From Salipiger pallidus (GTDB lineage Bacteria > Pseudomonadota > Alphaproteobacteria > Rhodobacterales > Rhodobacteraceae), in contig NZ_BMJV01000003.1 in assembly GCF_014643635.1 (NCBI RefSeq), forward strand, positions 392,217 to 456,216: DNA of 64,000 bases. Direction: 5' to 3'. Below are positions 8,402 to 17,898 of this stretch, piece by piece (the first letter of the stretch is position 1; the number at the start of each line of letters is the position of its first letter). Under the pieces are notes generated by a model. That model made no database searches, was not told where the DNA came from, and worked only from the letters and a program-made list of their open reading frames with translations. The translations under genes were made by a program, and so were the position numbers.

Positions 8402-9043
8402 TTATCGGCGGGGAGGGCGGCTCTTGTAGGTGGGCAGGCGCCAGTTGGTGCCGATGGCACAGCCACGCAGCACGAAGGTGAGGATCGCCGCGATGAGCGC
8501 GGCGCGGTCCGCCAGCATTCCCGTGCCATGGGCCGCCAGCAGCGTGATCGCGCCGCCAAGGGCACAGGTGGCATAGGGTTCGCCCTGCTTGAGCAGAAGG
8601 GGTACCTCGTTGGCGACGACGTCGCGCATGAGGCCCCCAAGGCAGCCGGTCATCACCCCCATCACCAGAACGATCGGCCAGCTTTGGCCGCTGTCCATGG
8701 CGATGCCCGCCCCCGCTGCCACGGCGAAGGCCAGCGCCGCGGCGTCGAGCCAGACGATGGCGCGGGCGCGGCTTTCCAGCAGGTGGGCGGTGAAGAACAC
8801 CAGAACCGCCGCCGTGCAGGCCAGGCCCAGGTAGGCGGGATCCGAGATCCACAGGACCTCGCGATCCAGCAGCAAATCGCGCATGGTGCCTCCGCCGAGC
8901 GCCGTGAGGCAGGCAAGGAAGGCAAAGCCGACGATGTCGAGCTGGGCACGGCTGGCCACCAGCGCCCCCGTCAGGGCGAAGACGAAGACCGAGGCGTAAT
9001 CGAGCGCCTCCAGTGGGGAGATCATCAGCGCGTCCAGCGTCAT
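8402..9043 (-). CDS. Trimeric intracellular cation channel family protein (UPF0126/TRIC-like)
   Basis: A 213-residue inner-membrane protein with about seven hydrophobic helices arranged as two repeats. Each repeat has a glycine-rich segment followed by RD: LTALGGGTMRDLL in the first and MTGCLGGLMRDVV in the second, which is the hallmark of UPF0126/TRIC proteins. Structural studies of prokaryotic homologues show trimeric potassium-permeable channels; the physiological role here is unknown. ATG 9043 lies 13 nt after the rnhA stop, so it is probably expressed with rnhA. An internal ATG at 9025 is an alternative start. Confidence 0.85.
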   Translation of the reverse strand: MTLDALMISPLEALDYASVFVFALTGALVASRAQLDIVGFAFLACLTALGGGTMRDLLLDREVLWISDPAYLGLACTAAVLVFFTAHLLESRARAIVWLDAAALAFAVAAGAGIAMDSGQSWPIVLVMGVMTGCLGGLMRDVVANEVPLLLKQGEPYATCALGGAITLLAAHGTGMLADRAALIAAILTFVLRGCAIGTNWRLPTYKSRPPRR

Positions 9044-9056
9044 CCCCGGCGCGCCC

Positions 9057-9518
9057 TTACTTGCCGCCGGGCTTGAAGGGCGCCATGCCGGCGCGGGCCA
9101 GCTCGTCCGCGCGTTCGTTTTCCGGGTGGCCGGCGTGGCCCTTGACCCATTTCCACGTCACGTCGTGGCGTTTTTGCGCCTCGTCGAGACGCTGCCAGAG
9201 CTCGGCGTTCTTCACCGGCTTCTTGGCGGCGGTCTTCCAGCCATTGCGTTTCCAGCCGTGGATCCAGCCGGTGACGCCGTTCTTCACGTAGGCGCTGTCC
9301 GTCACCACGGTGATCTTGCTGTCGCGGGTCAGCGATTCCAGCGCCGAGATGGCGGCCATGAGCTCCATCCGGTTGTTTGTGGTCTCGGCCTCGCCGCCCT
9401 TGAGCTCGCGCTCCTTGCGGACGGTGTCGCCATCCATGGCGCGCATGAGAACACCCCAGCCGCCGGGGCCGGGATTTCCGGAGCAAGCTCCGTCGGTGTA
9501 AGCGTAGAGTTCGGTCAT
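9057..9518 (-). CDS. rnhA: Ribonuclease HI
   Basis: A 153-residue enzyme that degrades the RNA strand of RNA-DNA hybrids, including R-loops and replication primers. The four catalytic carboxylates are visible: Asp9 ([11 protein letters not shown]), Glu52 (NNRMELMAA), Asp74 (VTDSAYV) and Asp138 (NERADELA). The basic protrusion ([12 protein letters not shown]) is also present, so it resembles E. coli RNase HI (155 residues). It is followed closely by the TRIC-like gene. Confidence 0.96.
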   Translation of the reverse strand: MTELYAYTDGACSGNPGPGGWGVLMRAMDGDTVRKERELKGGEAETTNNRMELMAAISALESLTRDSKITVVTDSAYVKNGVTGWIHGWKRNGWKTAAKKPVKNAELWQRLDEAQKRHDVTWKWVKGHAGHPENERADELARAGMAPFKPGGK

Positions 9519-9588
9519 GGAAGGGCGCTTAGCCAGTGCGGGCGGGGGCCGTCAAGCGGATGCGGGTGCAGGGGGCGAAAGAGAGCGC

Positions 9589-10041
9589 TCAGAGCACGAC
9601 CCCGACCATCAGGCAAAGCACCACCGCGGCAGTCATAGGCACCCGCAGGCGCAGCCACCACGCGGGCGCAAGGCCCCAGCGCCAGAACTGCCAGTCTAGC
9701 GCCAGCAGCCCGAGGTAGCCGAAAACGAGGTTCATGCCCGCCGACACCGGCCCACCGCCCGCCATCAGGTAGCCCCAGAGCGCCGGGATCACCGACAGGG
9801 CGTAACAGTAGGGTGCCAGAGCGGCGGGTGCGCGGGTGGCAAAGCCCCAGAGCACGCCGGACATGAACCCAAGGATCATCACGCCGTAGGACAACTGCAG
9901 GTAGGGGCCGACGAAGCGACCACCCAGCAGGTCCAGCATGAGCGCATAGGCGCTGTCATTGAGCAGTGTCATCGCGCTGACCACGAAGGGGATCAGCCCG
10001 GCGAGGGCCAGCAGCAGCGGCGTGCGGGGAATGCCGCCCAT
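9589..10041 (-). CDS. DUF3429 domain-containing membrane protein
   Basis: A 150-residue protein with five predicted membrane helices and the family segments LALAGLIPFV, YGVMILGFMSGVLWG and FGYLGLLALDWQF. DUF3429 has no assigned function. ATG 10041 is chosen because it lies 1 nt after the LysE stop and removes an arginine-rich N-terminal stretch that overlaps the upstream gene. It appears to be the last gene of the ispH-LysE-DUF3429 operon. Confidence 0.85.
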   Translation of the reverse strand: MGGIPRTPLLLALAGLIPFVVSAMTLLNDSAYALMLDLLGGRFVGPYLQLSYGVMILGFMSGVLWGFATRAPAALAPYCYALSVIPALWGYLMAGGGPVSAGMNLVFGYLGLLALDWQFWRWGLAPAWWLRLRVPMTAAVVLCLMVGVVL

Positions 10042-10042
10042 C

Positions 10043-10666
10043 TCAGGCGCGTTCCAGTGCGAGGCGCCCGGCGAGGGCCGCGAAGATCGCTGCAAAGGAG
10101 CGGTTCAGCCAGTGCATCGCCCGCTCGCTCGACAGCAGGCAGTCTCGGGCATGGGCGGCAAACAGGCCGTAGACCACGAAGACCGCGAAGGTGAGCGCCA
10201 TGAAGATCGCCCCCAGCAGCACCATCTCGGCGCTCGCGGTGGCAGCGGTGCCGCTCAGGAACGGCGGCAGCAGCGCAAGGAAGAACAGCGACAGCTTGGG
10301 GTTCAGCACGTTGAGAAGCGCGCCGCGGGTCGCGATGCGCGGGCCGCTCTCGGTGCGGGCATTGGCCGACACCGCGAGCGTGCCGGTCGACCGCAGCGCC
10401 TGAACGGCCAGCCACAGCAGGTAGGCGACCCCGGCCATCTTGACCGTGGTGAAGAGCACCGCCGAGGTGTGCAGCAAGGCCGCAAGCCCAAGGATCGCTG
10501 CCGCGAGGTGGGGCACGATGCCGAAGGTGCAGCCCATGGCCGCCCAGAGCGATGCGCGCCGCCCCCGTCCAAGGCCCACGGCAAGCGTGTAAACCACGCC
10601 TGCACCGGGGGCGAGCACGACCACCAGCGCGGTCAGCAAGAACTGGGCGGAGATCACGTCGGTCAT
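10043..10666 (-). CDS. LysE family translocator
   Basis: A 207-residue inner-membrane exporter of the LysE/RhtB superfamily, with about six helices. The N-terminal [18 protein letters not shown] and the central [16 protein letters not shown] are family signatures. Members export amino acids or derivatives such as lysine, homoserine or threonine; the substrate cannot be told. Its ATG overlaps the ispH stop (10663-10666), so the two are coupled, although no functional link with isoprenoid synthesis is known. Confidence 0.88.
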   Translation of the reverse strand: MTDVISAQFLLTALVVVLAPGAGVVYTLAVGLGRGRRASLWAAMGCTFGIVPHLAAAILGLAALLHTSAVLFTTVKMAGVAYLLWLAVQALRSTGTLAVSANARTESGPRIATRGALLNVLNPKLSLFFLALLPPFLSGTAATASAEMVLLGAIFMALTFAVFVVYGLFAAHARDCLLSSERAMHWLNRSFAAIFAALAGRLALERA

Positions 10667-11613
10667 GCGGGAATCCTCAGCACGCGGGGCACCTTGAACT
10701 CCACGTTCTCCTGTGCCGTTTCAACCAGCTTTACCGTCACGTCCCAGCGGGCGCGGAAGGCGTCGATCACCTCGTCGATCAGCACCTCGGGGGCCGATGC
10801 ACCGGCGGTCACTCCGATCGAGGCGATGCCCTCGAGGGCGCGCCAGTCAATGTTCTCGGCGCGCATGACAAGCTGGCTGTAAGGGCAGCCGGCCTTGCGC
10901 GCGACCTCGACGAGGCGGCGTGAATTGGACGAGTTGGGCGCACCGACCACCAGCAGGGCGTCGCAGTCTGGGGCAATGGCCTTGACCGCTTCCTGACGGT
11001 TGGTGGTGGCGTAGCAGATGTCTTCCTTGTGCGGGCCGACGATGGCCGGAAAGCGGTCGCGCAGCGCGGCGACGATGTCGATGGTGTCGTCGACCGACAG
11101 GGTGGTCTGGGTGACGAAGGCCAGCTGCTGGGGATCGCGGACCTCGACATGGGCGACATCCTCAACGGTTTCCACCAGCAGGACCTCGCCCTCGGGCAGC
11201 TGGCCCATGGTGCCGATGGTCTCGGGGTGGCCGGCGTGGCCGATCATGATCATCTGCAGGCCGTTCTCGTGGTGGCGGGCGGCCTCGATATGGACCTTGG
11301 ACACCAGCGGGCAGGTGGCGTCAACGTAGACCATCTCGCGGCGGGCCGCCTCGGCGGGGATCGCCTTGGGCACGCCATGGGCCGAGAAAATGACCGGGCG
11401 ATCCACGGGGCAGTCGTCGAGTTCCTCGACGAACACGGCGCCCTGGTCGCGCAGACTGTCGACCACGAACTTGTTGTGCACGATCTCGTGCCGGACATAG
11501 ACCGGCGCGCCCCATTTCTGGAGCGCCATCTCGACGATCTTGATGGCCCGGTCAACGCCCGCGCAGAAGCCGCGCGGCGCTGCAAGGTAGAGGGTGAGGG
11601 GCGGCTTGGTCAT
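10663..11613 (-). CDS. ispH: 4-hydroxy-3-methylbut-2-enyl diphosphate reductase
   Basis: A 316-residue [4Fe-4S] enzyme catalysing the last step of the MEP pathway, reducing HMBPP to IPP and DMAPP. Cluster cysteines are Cys17 (RGFCAGV), Cys101 (DATCPLV) and Cys200 ([10 protein letters not shown]), corresponding to Cys12, Cys96 and Cys197 of E. coli IspH. The acid-base segment (VGAPNSSNS and ITAGAS-like AGASAPE) is present. ATG 11613 precedes [15 protein letters not shown]; the long in-frame N-terminal extension upstream overlaps another gene and is not expected. It starts a three-gene operon with LysE and DUF3429. Confidence 0.96.
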   Translation of the reverse strand: MTKPPLTLYLAAPRGFCAGVDRAIKIVEMALQKWGAPVYVRHEIVHNKFVVDSLRDQGAVFVEELDDCPVDRPVIFSAHGVPKAIPAEAARREMVYVDATCPLVSKVHIEAARHHENGLQMIMIGHAGHPETIGTMGQLPEGEVLLVETVEDVAHVEVRDPQQLAFVTQTTLSVDDTIDIVAALRDRFPAIVGPHKEDICYATTNRQEAVKAIAPDCDALLVVGAPNSSNSRRLVEVARKAGCPYSQLVMRAENIDWRALEGIASIGVTAGASAPEVLIDEVIDAFRARWDVTVKLVETAQENVEFKVPRVLRIPA

Positions 11614-11698
11614 GTCGGTCTCCTGCATGTCTCCAGACCTAGGCGCAAATGCCGCGCGAATCCAGAGCAGCGATGGCAGCTTGGGGCACTGGCGGCGT

Positions 11699-12145
11699 TC
11701 AGGCGCCGCTGGTGGCGCGGGCGGTGATCCAGGCCAGCACGATGTACCGGCCGGTCTTGGCAACGGTGACGAGCGACAGGAACAACAGCCAGTGGGTGCG
11801 CATCACCCCGGCGATCACGGTGAAGGCATCGCCAAGCGGTGCCCAGCTGAGCAGCAGCGTCCAGACGCCCCAGCGTGCGTAAACACGCTGCGCCCGCTCC
11901 AGCTGCCGTTCGCTCACGGGGAACCAGCGGCGGCGGCGGAAACGCTCGAGGCCACGGCCCATCCAGTAGTTCACCACCGCGCCAAGCGTGTTGCCGATGC
12001 TCGCCACAATGATGATCAGCACAAGCGGCGCGGTGTTCCCCAGCTGCATGCCGACAAAGACCAGTTCGGACTGGAACGGCAGGATCGTCGCCGCCCCGAA
12101 GGCCGCAAGAAACAGGCCGCCAAGCGCGGCAGCTTCGGTCAGCAT
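11699..12145 (-). CDS. YqaA family membrane protein (VTT/DedA-like)
   Basis: A 148-residue protein of the SNARE-associated/VTT superfamily in its short YqaA form. Segments [29 protein letters not shown] and [17 protein letters not shown] are conserved family features around the re-entrant helices. DedA/VTT proteins influence membrane homeostasis and lipid flipping; YqaA itself has no defined role. It lies alone between ispH and the NYN-domain gene, transcribed in the same direction. Confidence 0.88.
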   Translation of the reverse strand: MLTEAAALGGLFLAAFGAATILPFQSELVFVGMQLGNTAPLVLIIIVASIGNTLGAVVNYWMGRGLERFRRRRWFPVSERQLERAQRVYARWGVWTLLLSWAPLGDAFTVIAGVMRTHWLLFLSLVTVAKTGRYIVLAWITARATSGA

Positions 12146-12190
12146 GTCGGCGGAGCCTCATGCCCGATGCGCCCTTTCGGCCGGGCGATC

Positions 12191-12766
12191 TCAGTTGCCT
12201 CCCGAGGCGACCTCGAAGTTGCGCTCGGCCTGCGGTTCCCGGGGCGGGCGGCCGATGACGTCGCGCAGCTCGTCGAGTTCGATGAAGTTGTCGGCCTGGC
12301 GGCGCAGCTCATCGGCAATCATCGGCGGCTGGCTGCGGATCGTCGAGACCACAGAAACGCGCACGCCCTGACGTTGCAGGGAGGCCACCAGCGGGCGGAA
12401 GTCGCCGTCGCCCGAGAACAGCACGATGTGGTCGACGCGGGGCGCCAGCTCCATGGCATCGACGGTCAGTTCGATGTCCATGTTGCCCTTCACCTTCCGG
12501 CGGCCCTGGCTGTCGGTGTATTCCTTGGCGGGCTTGGTCACCATGGAGAAGCCGTTGTAGTGCAGCCAGTCCACCAGTGGGCGGATCGGCGAGTATTCAT
12601 CGTTTTCCAGAAGGGCCGTGTAATAGAACGCGCGCACCATCTTGCCGCGGCGCACGAATTCCTGTCGCAAGAGCTTGTAATCGATGTCGAACCCCAGCGC
12701 TTTGGCAGCGGCGTACAGGTTCGATCCATCGATGAACAGCGCAAGCCGTTCGTCCTTGTAGAACAT
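12191..12766 (-). CDS. NYN domain-containing protein (LabA/DUF88-like)
   Basis: A 191-residue protein whose NYN (PIN-like) nuclease domain shows the expected acidic residues: FIDGSNLY near residue 13, DIELTVDAME near the middle and LFSGDGDFRPLV. These are the metal-binding positions of the LabA-like group, which are thought to be RNA-processing enzymes. ATG 12766 is preceded by AAAGGA at a suitable distance; an upstream in-frame start would add only six residues. The gene is divergent from folK across a 136-nt gap. Confidence 0.88.
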   Translation of the reverse strand: MFYKDERLALFIDGSNLYAAAKALGFDIDYKLLRQEFVRRGKMVRAFYYTALLENDEYSPIRPLVDWLHYNGFSMVTKPAKEYTDSQGRRKVKGNMDIELTVDAMELAPRVDHIVLFSGDGDFRPLVASLQRQGVRVSVVSTIRSQPPMIADELRRQADNFIELDELRDVIGRPPREPQAERNFEVASGGN

Positions 12767-12902
12767 CAAAAGTCCTTTCGGCAAAAAAGCGCGCCAGAGT
12801 AATCCGTGAGTGAAATTGGATAGCGCAACTGTACTGTGGTGATTAAAGTACTGATCCGCGGGTTAGCAAGCCGCCAAACATACCCGGAAGGATAGCCCGA
12901 GC

Positions 12903-13469
12903 GTGCCAAACGGACAAGAAATCTTGATTGCCCTTGGCGCAAACCTGTCGTCTCCCGCGGGAGACCCTGCAGTGACACTGGATAAAGCGTTACAAGAACT
13001 GGGCAGTTATGGCATTCGGGTGCGTCATACCAGCCCGTTTTATGCAACTTCGTGCTTCCCCGCCGGCGCAGGCCCCGACTACGTCAATGCCTGCGCGGCA
13101 GCGGAATGCGATCTTGCCCCTGTCGAGATCCTCGAGGCGCTGCACCGGGTCGAGGCCTTGTTTTCAAGGCAGAGGGACCAGCGCTGGGGGGCGCGGAGTC
13201 TTGATCTCGACCTGATCGCCATCGGCGACATGGTCCTGCCGGATGCGTCCACGCAGGCGGCCTGGCGTGCGCTACCCCCGGACCGTCAGACGGCCGAGGC
13301 CCCGGACCAGCTGATCGTGCCGCATCCAAGGATGCAGGACCGCGCCTTCGTGCTGGTGCCGCTTTGTGACGTTGCGTCGGATTGGCGCCATCCCCTGCTG
13401 GCGCTCAGCGCACAGGAGCTTTGTGACGCGTTGCCGCCCGAAGCGCGGGCAGAGGTGGTGCCTCTTTAG
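12903..13469 (+). CDS. folK: 2-amino-4-hydroxy-6-hydroxymethyldihydropteridine diphosphokinase
   Basis: A 188-residue HPPK that pyrophosphorylates hydroxymethyl-dihydropterin in folate synthesis. It has the N-terminal IALGANLSSPAGDP, the pterin-binding SPFYAT, the catalytic loop QRDQRWGARSLDLDLI and the C-terminal PHPRMQDRAFVLVPL. The start is GTG 12903, ten bases after GGAAGGA (12886-12892); no ATG is available nearby. It is followed by rpoZ and the stringent-response gene in an order common in Rhodobacterales. Confidence 0.95.
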   Translation: MPNGQEILIALGANLSSPAGDPAVTLDKALQELGSYGIRVRHTSPFYATSCFPAGAGPDYVNACAAAECDLAPVEILEALHRVEALFSRQRDQRWGARSLDLDLIAIGDMVLPDASTQAAWRALPPDRQTAEAPDQLIVPHPRMQDRAFVLVPLCDVASDWRHPLLALSAQELCDALPPEARAEVVPL

Positions 13470-13480
13470 GCGAATCGTCC

Positions 13481-13509
13481 TTGTATTTCGCCTTTGACCG
13501 CGTTAAATC
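13481..13509 (+). promoter_or_regulatory. Candidate promoter of rpoZ
   Basis: TTGTAT (13481-13486) and TAAATC (13504-13509) are separated by 17 bases, about 37 bases before rpoZ. TTGACC at 13494-13499 is an alternative -35 without a clear -10. Matches are partial, so this is tentative. Confidence 0.3.
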
Positions 13510-13545
13510 ATGCCTTTCTGACGGCAACCGATAGGTGATACGCAC

Positions 13546-13899
13546 ATGGCCCGCGTGACGGTAGAAGATTGCGTCGACAAGGTTCCCAACCGCTTCGAAC
13601 TGGTGATGCTTGCAGCACACCGGGCTCGCGAAGTGGCTTCGGGCAGTGCGATCACGGTGGATCGCGACAACGACAAGAACCCCGTCGTCGCCCTGCGCGA
13701 AATCGCAGAGGAAACCCAGTCGGCTGACGAGCTCCGCGAGCGTCTGATCGAGAGCCACCAGACCCAGATTGAGGTCGACGAGCCCGAAGACGACAGCATG
13801 GCCCTTCTCATGGGGGCCGAGCAGGACAAGCCGGTCGAAGACGACATGTCCGAGGAAAAACTGCTTCGCGCGCTCATGGAGGCGCAAGGCGAAAGCTGA
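13546..13899 (+). CDS. rpoZ: DNA-directed RNA polymerase omega subunit
   Basis: A 117-residue omega subunit. It begins [20 protein letters not shown] and has [10 protein letters not shown] and [12 protein letters not shown], the conserved core that wraps the C-terminal tail of beta-prime. Omega assists polymerase assembly and forms part of the ppGpp-binding site in many proteobacteria, which fits its place directly before the (p)ppGpp synthetase gene. The acidic C-terminal tail is typical of alphaproteobacterial versions. An inverted repeat (CCCGGT and ACCGGG) lies in the 51-nt gap to the next gene. Confidence 0.97.
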   Translation: MARVTVEDCVDKVPNRFELVMLAAHRAREVASGSAITVDRDNDKNPVVALREIAEETQSADELRERLIESHQTQIEVDEPEDDSMALLMGAEQDKPVEDDMSEEKLLRALMEAQGES

Positions 13900-13950
13900 G
13901 GCCCGGTTTCTTTGCGGACCGGGAAGACTGCCAGGTAAGGATGGGCGCCG

Positions 13951-16089
13951 ATGATCGCGGCTGAAGACCTGATTGCGCTGGTCCGCAACTACAATCCTCA
14001 CACCAACGAAGAACTCATCCGCGCGGCCTACGAGTTTGGCCGCGCGATGCATGACGGGCAGATGCGCCATTCCGGCGAGCCCTACTTTACGCACCCTGTC
14101 GCCGTCGCTGCCATCCTCACGGAACAGCAGCTGGACGATGCCACGATCATCACCGCCCTACTGCATGACACGATCGAGGACACCCGCGCCTCGTGGCAGG
14201 ACATCGCCGAACGCTTCGGGCGCGACGTGGCCGACCTCGTGGACGGGGTGACGAAGCTGACCAACCTTCAGCTGTCGAGCTCCGAGACCAAGCAGGCCGA
14301 GAACTTCCGCAAGCTGTTCATGGCCATGTCCAAGGACCTGCGGGTGATCCTCGTGAAGCTGGCCGACCGTCTGCACAACATGCGGACGATCAAGGCGATG
14401 CGCCCGGAAAAGCAGGTGCAGAAGGCGCGCGAGACCATGGACATCTACGCCCCCCTCGCGGGGCGGATGGGCATGCAGTGGATGCGTGAGGAACTCGAGG
14501 ATCTGGCCTTCCGCGTGCTGAACCCCGAGGGGCGCGCCAGCATCATCCGCCGCTTCATCACGCTTCAGAAGGAAGCGGGCGACGTGATCCACCGGATTAC
14601 CGGCGACATGCGTCACGAATTCGAGGTGGCAGGCATCGATGCCGAGGTCTTCGGCCGCGCCAAAAAGCCCTATTCGATCTGGCGCAAGATGCAGGAGAAG
14701 GGCCTTGGCTTTTCCCGGCTGTCGGACATCTACGGTTTCCGCGTGATCACCCGCAACGATATGGACTGCTACCGCGCTCTCGGCGTGATCCACCAGCGCT
14801 GGAAGTCGGTGCCGGGGCGGTTCAAGGATTACGTCAGCCAGCCGAAATCCAACGGTTACCGCAGCATCCACACCACCGTGTCGGGCCGCGATGGCAAGCG
14901 CGTCGAGGTCCAGATCCGCACCCGCCAGATGCACGAGGTCGCCGAAACCGGCGTGGCCGCGCACTGGTCCTATCGCGACGGGCAGCGGGCGGAGAACCCG
15001 TTTGCCGTCGATCCCGCGCGCTGGATCGCCTCCCTGACCGAGCAATTTGACGGCGAGGACGACCACGAGGATTTCCTCGAGGCCGTAAAACTCGAGATGT
15101 ATTCGGACAAGGTGTTCTGCTTCACGCCCAAGGGCGACGTGGTGAAGTTGCCGCGCGGGGCGACGCCGCTGGATTACGCCTATGCCATCCACACCCGCAT
15201 CGGATCGGGCTGCGTAGGGGCCAAGGTCGACGGGCTGAGGGTGCCGCTCTGGACCCGGCTCAAGAACGGTCAGTCGGTCGAGATCATCACCGCTGAAGGC
15301 CAGACCCCGCAGGCCACATGGCTCGACATCGCGACCACGGGCAAGGCCCGCACCGCCATCCGCCGCGCCTTGCGCGAGGCCGGGCGCGAGCGGTTCATCC
15401 GGCTGGGCGTCGAACTGGCGCGGTCGGCTTTCGAGCACGTGGGCAAGAAGTCCACCGACAAAGTGCTGGAGCGGGCCGCGCGCACCCTACGGCTCGAGGA
15501 TGCGGACGAATTGCTGGCCCGACTGGGCAGCGCCGAGCTGACCTCGCGCGAAGTTGTTCACGCGGTCTACCCGGATCTCACGGTCAGTGACGAGAACGCC
15601 GTGGACAGCCATCGCGCGGTGATCGGCCTCGAGCCGGGGGTGGGGTTCACCCGCGCCCGTTGCTGTCAGCCGCTGCCCGGAGAGCGCATTGTCGGCATCA
15701 CCCAGCGTGGCAAGGGCGTATTCGTCCACGCCATAGACTGCGAGTCGCTTGCCGCCTTCGAGGATCAGCCCGACCGCTGGGTTGATCTTCGCTGGGCCGA
15801 GGGCAATCATCCGGCAGCCTACGCGGTCAGCCTCGAGTTGACGATCGGACATGCCGCAGGCGTGCTTGGTCGGGTTTGCACCTTGATCGGAGAGCGTCTG
15901 GCCAATATCTCGGATCTCGAGTTCGTGGATCGTAAACCAGATTTCTTTAGACTGCGGATGGACGTGGAACTGCGGGATGCGGAGCACCTCCATTCAGTGA
16001 TCTCCGCACTCGAAGCGGAAAGCGATGTGGCCTCGGTCCATCGCCGCCGCGATGCGACCCTGTCGGCGGTGCCTACCGCAGCGGAATAG
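13951..16089 (+). CDS. Bifunctional (p)ppGpp synthetase/hydrolase (Rsh)
   Basis: A 712-residue long Rel/SpoT homologue. The HD hydrolase domain has THPVAVAAIL near residue 48 and LLHDTIEDT near residue 70. The synthetase domain begins near residue 230 (FGRAKKPYSIWRKM) and includes KSNGYRSIHTTV. A TGS domain starts near residue 388 (CFTPKGDVVKLPRGATPLDY), and an ACT domain occupies the last 75 residues. Because hydrolase and synthetase motifs both look intact, one protein probably makes and destroys the alarmone. It follows rpoZ in the same operon. Confidence 0.95.
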   Translation: MIAAEDLIALVRNYNPHTNEELIRAAYEFGRAMHDGQMRHSGEPYFTHPVAVAAILTEQQLDDATIITALLHDTIEDTRASWQDIAERFGRDVADLVDGVTKLTNLQLSSSETKQAENFRKLFMAMSKDLRVILVKLADRLHNMRTIKAMRPEKQVQKARETMDIYAPLAGRMGMQWMREELEDLAFRVLNPEGRASIIRRFITLQKEAGDVIHRITGDMRHEFEVAGIDAEVFGRAKKPYSIWRKMQEKGLGFSRLSDIYGFRVITRNDMDCYRALGVIHQRWKSVPGRFKDYVSQPKSNGYRSIHTTVSGRDGKRVEVQIRTRQMHEVAETGVAAHWSYRDGQRAENPFAVDPARWIASLTEQFDGEDDHEDFLEAVKLEMYSDKVFCFTPKGDVVKLPRGATPLDYAYAIHTRIGSGCVGAKVDGLRVPLWTRLKNGQSVEIITAEGQTPQATWLDIATTGKARTAIRRALREAGRERFIRLGVELARSAFEHVGKKSTDKVLERAARTLRLEDADELLARLGSAELTSREVVHAVYPDLTVSDENAVDSHRAVIGLEPGVGFTRARCCQPLPGERIVGITQRGKGVFVHAIDCESLAAFEDQPDRWVDLRWAEGNHPAAYAVSLELTIGHAAGVLGRVCTLIGERLANISDLEFVDRKPDFFRLRMDVELRDAEHLHSVISALEAESDVASVHRRRDATLSAVPTAAE

Positions 16090-16209
16090 GGGCGCCGCGC
16101 AGAAGACCCCGGGCCGCCCATGCAGGGTGGCAGCGCAGCTGAGGTGACCGCAGGGTCGCAGAATGAACACAGCGGCGCCTTGCGTCGCAGAACGGACGGA
16201 TAAGGGCCC

Positions 16210-16884
16210 TTGGTTTTCAAGCGCCGCGACAAGCGACCTTTCTGGCGTATCGTGCTGGAATTCTTCTGGCCGCGCGGCGGCTGGGCTCGCGCGGCGCGTT
16301 ATGTTCAGCACCGTCTTCATCGCCTGCCCGACCCGCCGGAAAAGATCGCCCGTGGCGTCTTTGCTGGGGTGTTCACCACCTTCACGCCGTTTTACGGGCT
16401 GCATTTTGTCGTGGCTGCCGCGGTGGCCTGGATGGTCCGGGGCAACGTGATCGCAGCGCTGCTGGGGACGTTCTTCGGCAACCCGCTGACCTATGTGCCG
16501 ATCGGCATCGCCAGCCTGCGCACCGGCTACTGGCTTCTCGACATCGATCGCAGCGCGCCGCATCACCGCAACCTGCTGGAAAGCTTTGCCTACGCGGGCG
16601 GCGATCTGAAGGACAACGTGCTGGCGTGGTTTACCGGGGAACCGACCAACTGGTCTCATTTGAACGCCTTTTATCACACGGTATTCTATCCCTACATGAT
16701 CGGGGGCATCCTGCCGGGCATCATCACGGCGCTGGTGTGCTACTACCTGACCGTGCCGGTGATCCGGGCCTACCAGAACCACCGCAAGGGCAAGCTCAAG
16801 GCCAAGCTGGCTGCGCTGGCGGCCAAGTCGGAGAAGCCCGGTGAGCAGGGGCCGGGCAAGGCGCCCCCCGAGCACAAGACCTGA
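16210..16884 (+). CDS. DUF2062 domain-containing membrane protein
   Basis: A 224-residue protein with the DUF2062 core: KIARGVFAGVFTTFTPFYGLH and the GNPLTYVPI segment, with three to four membrane helices and a lysine-rich cytoplasmic tail. Function is unknown; it regularly follows rsh genes in this group. The only good start is TTG 16210, preceded by ATAAGGG; no in-frame ATG precedes the conserved region. The 120-nt gap from the rsh gene has no other gene. Confidence 0.82.
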   Translation: MVFKRRDKRPFWRIVLEFFWPRGGWARAARYVQHRLHRLPDPPEKIARGVFAGVFTTFTPFYGLHFVVAAAVAWMVRGNVIAALLGTFFGNPLTYVPIGIASLRTGYWLLDIDRSAPHHRNLLESFAYAGGDLKDNVLAWFTGEPTNWSHLNAFYHTVFYPYMIGGILPGIITALVCYYLTVPVIRAYQNHRKGKLKAKLAALAAKSEKPGEQGPGKAPPEHKT

Positions 16885-16925
16885 GTTCCGCCCAAATGTG
16901 GGCACGGGAGGGGAGGCCCGTTCAC

Positions 16926-17780
16926 ATGCGCCTGTTTCTTCTGGTCTGCGTGACCATGTGCGCCTTCGCGGCCAATTCCCTGCTGAACCGTGCGGCGCTG
17001 ACCTCGGGCGGGATCGACGCGGTGAGCTTTGCCACCCTTCGGCTCGTCGCGGGCGCTTTCATGCTGGGGGCCCTGGTGCTGCTGCGCCACGGGGGGCTGC
17101 GGCTTGGCGGGCGTGGGCGGCTGGCGGGCGTCGTGGGGCTCTTTCTCTACATGTATGGCTTTTCGCTGGCCTATGATGGGCTGCCGGCAGGGCTGGGCGC
17201 CCTTCTGCTCTTCGGAATGGTGCAGGTCACGATGTTCGTCGGCAGCCTCGTCATGGGTGAAACGATCCCCGCGCGCCGCTGGCTGGGCGCTGCGCTGGCC
17301 TTCGCGGGGCTGGCGTGGCTGCTCTGGCCCGGTGGTGAGGCCGCGCCAAGCCTACCCCATTCGGCGGCGATGCTGGCCGCGGGCCTTGGCTGGGGCGTCT
17401 ATTCCCTTGCGGGGCGGCTGTCCGAGGTACCACTGACCTCGGCGGCGGCGACGATGGTCATTACCGCAGGACTGGGCCTTCTGGTGCAGCTGGGGGCGTG
17501 GCCCGTGGGGCTCGCACATGGCGGCTGGGGCGGCGAAGCCATCGCGCTGGCGGTGATCTCGGGGGCGGTGACATCGGGGCTGGGCTACGCGCTGTGGTAC
17601 ACGGTTCTGCCGCGCATCCCCGGCAGCATCGCGGCGGTGGCGCAGCTGACCGTTCCGGTGCTTGCCATGGCCGGGGGAATCGCACTGCTGGGTGAAAGCC
17701 TCAGCCCGCGATTCGCCGTATCGGCGGCGCTGGTGCTGGGCGGGGTGGGGCTGTCGGTGCTGCCGAAGCGCCGCGCCTAG
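16926..17780 (+). CDS. DMT (EamA) family transporter
   Basis: A 284-residue inner-membrane protein with ten predicted helices formed from two EamA repeats; the second repeat includes AAATMVITAGLGLLVQ and TSGLGYALWYTVLPRIPG. Members export or import small metabolites; the substrate is unknown. ATG 16926 is chosen because a strong GGAGGGGAGG element lies 9 bases upstream; ATG 16896 would place that element inside the gene. Confidence 0.85.
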   Translation: MRLFLLVCVTMCAFAANSLLNRAALTSGGIDAVSFATLRLVAGAFMLGALVLLRHGGLRLGGRGRLAGVVGLFLYMYGFSLAYDGLPAGLGALLLFGMVQVTMFVGSLVMGETIPARRWLGAALAFAGLAWLLWPGGEAAPSLPHSAAMLAAGLGWGVYSLAGRLSEVPLTSAAATMVITAGLGLLVQLGAWPVGLAHGGWGGEAIALAVISGAVTSGLGYALWYTVLPRIPGSIAAVAQLTVPVLAMAGGIALLGESLSPRFAVSAALVLGGVGLSVLPKRRA

Positions 17781-17898
17781 CGGGGCGGGCCTGAAGTGTC
17801 CCCTTGATGCCTCTGGCTGGTCTGTCCTGCCCCGGCATCGTTTCGGCCCCGTCTGGCCCTGTCTGCCGGGCCAAGGCCATCTGGTCTTGGCGGTCGCC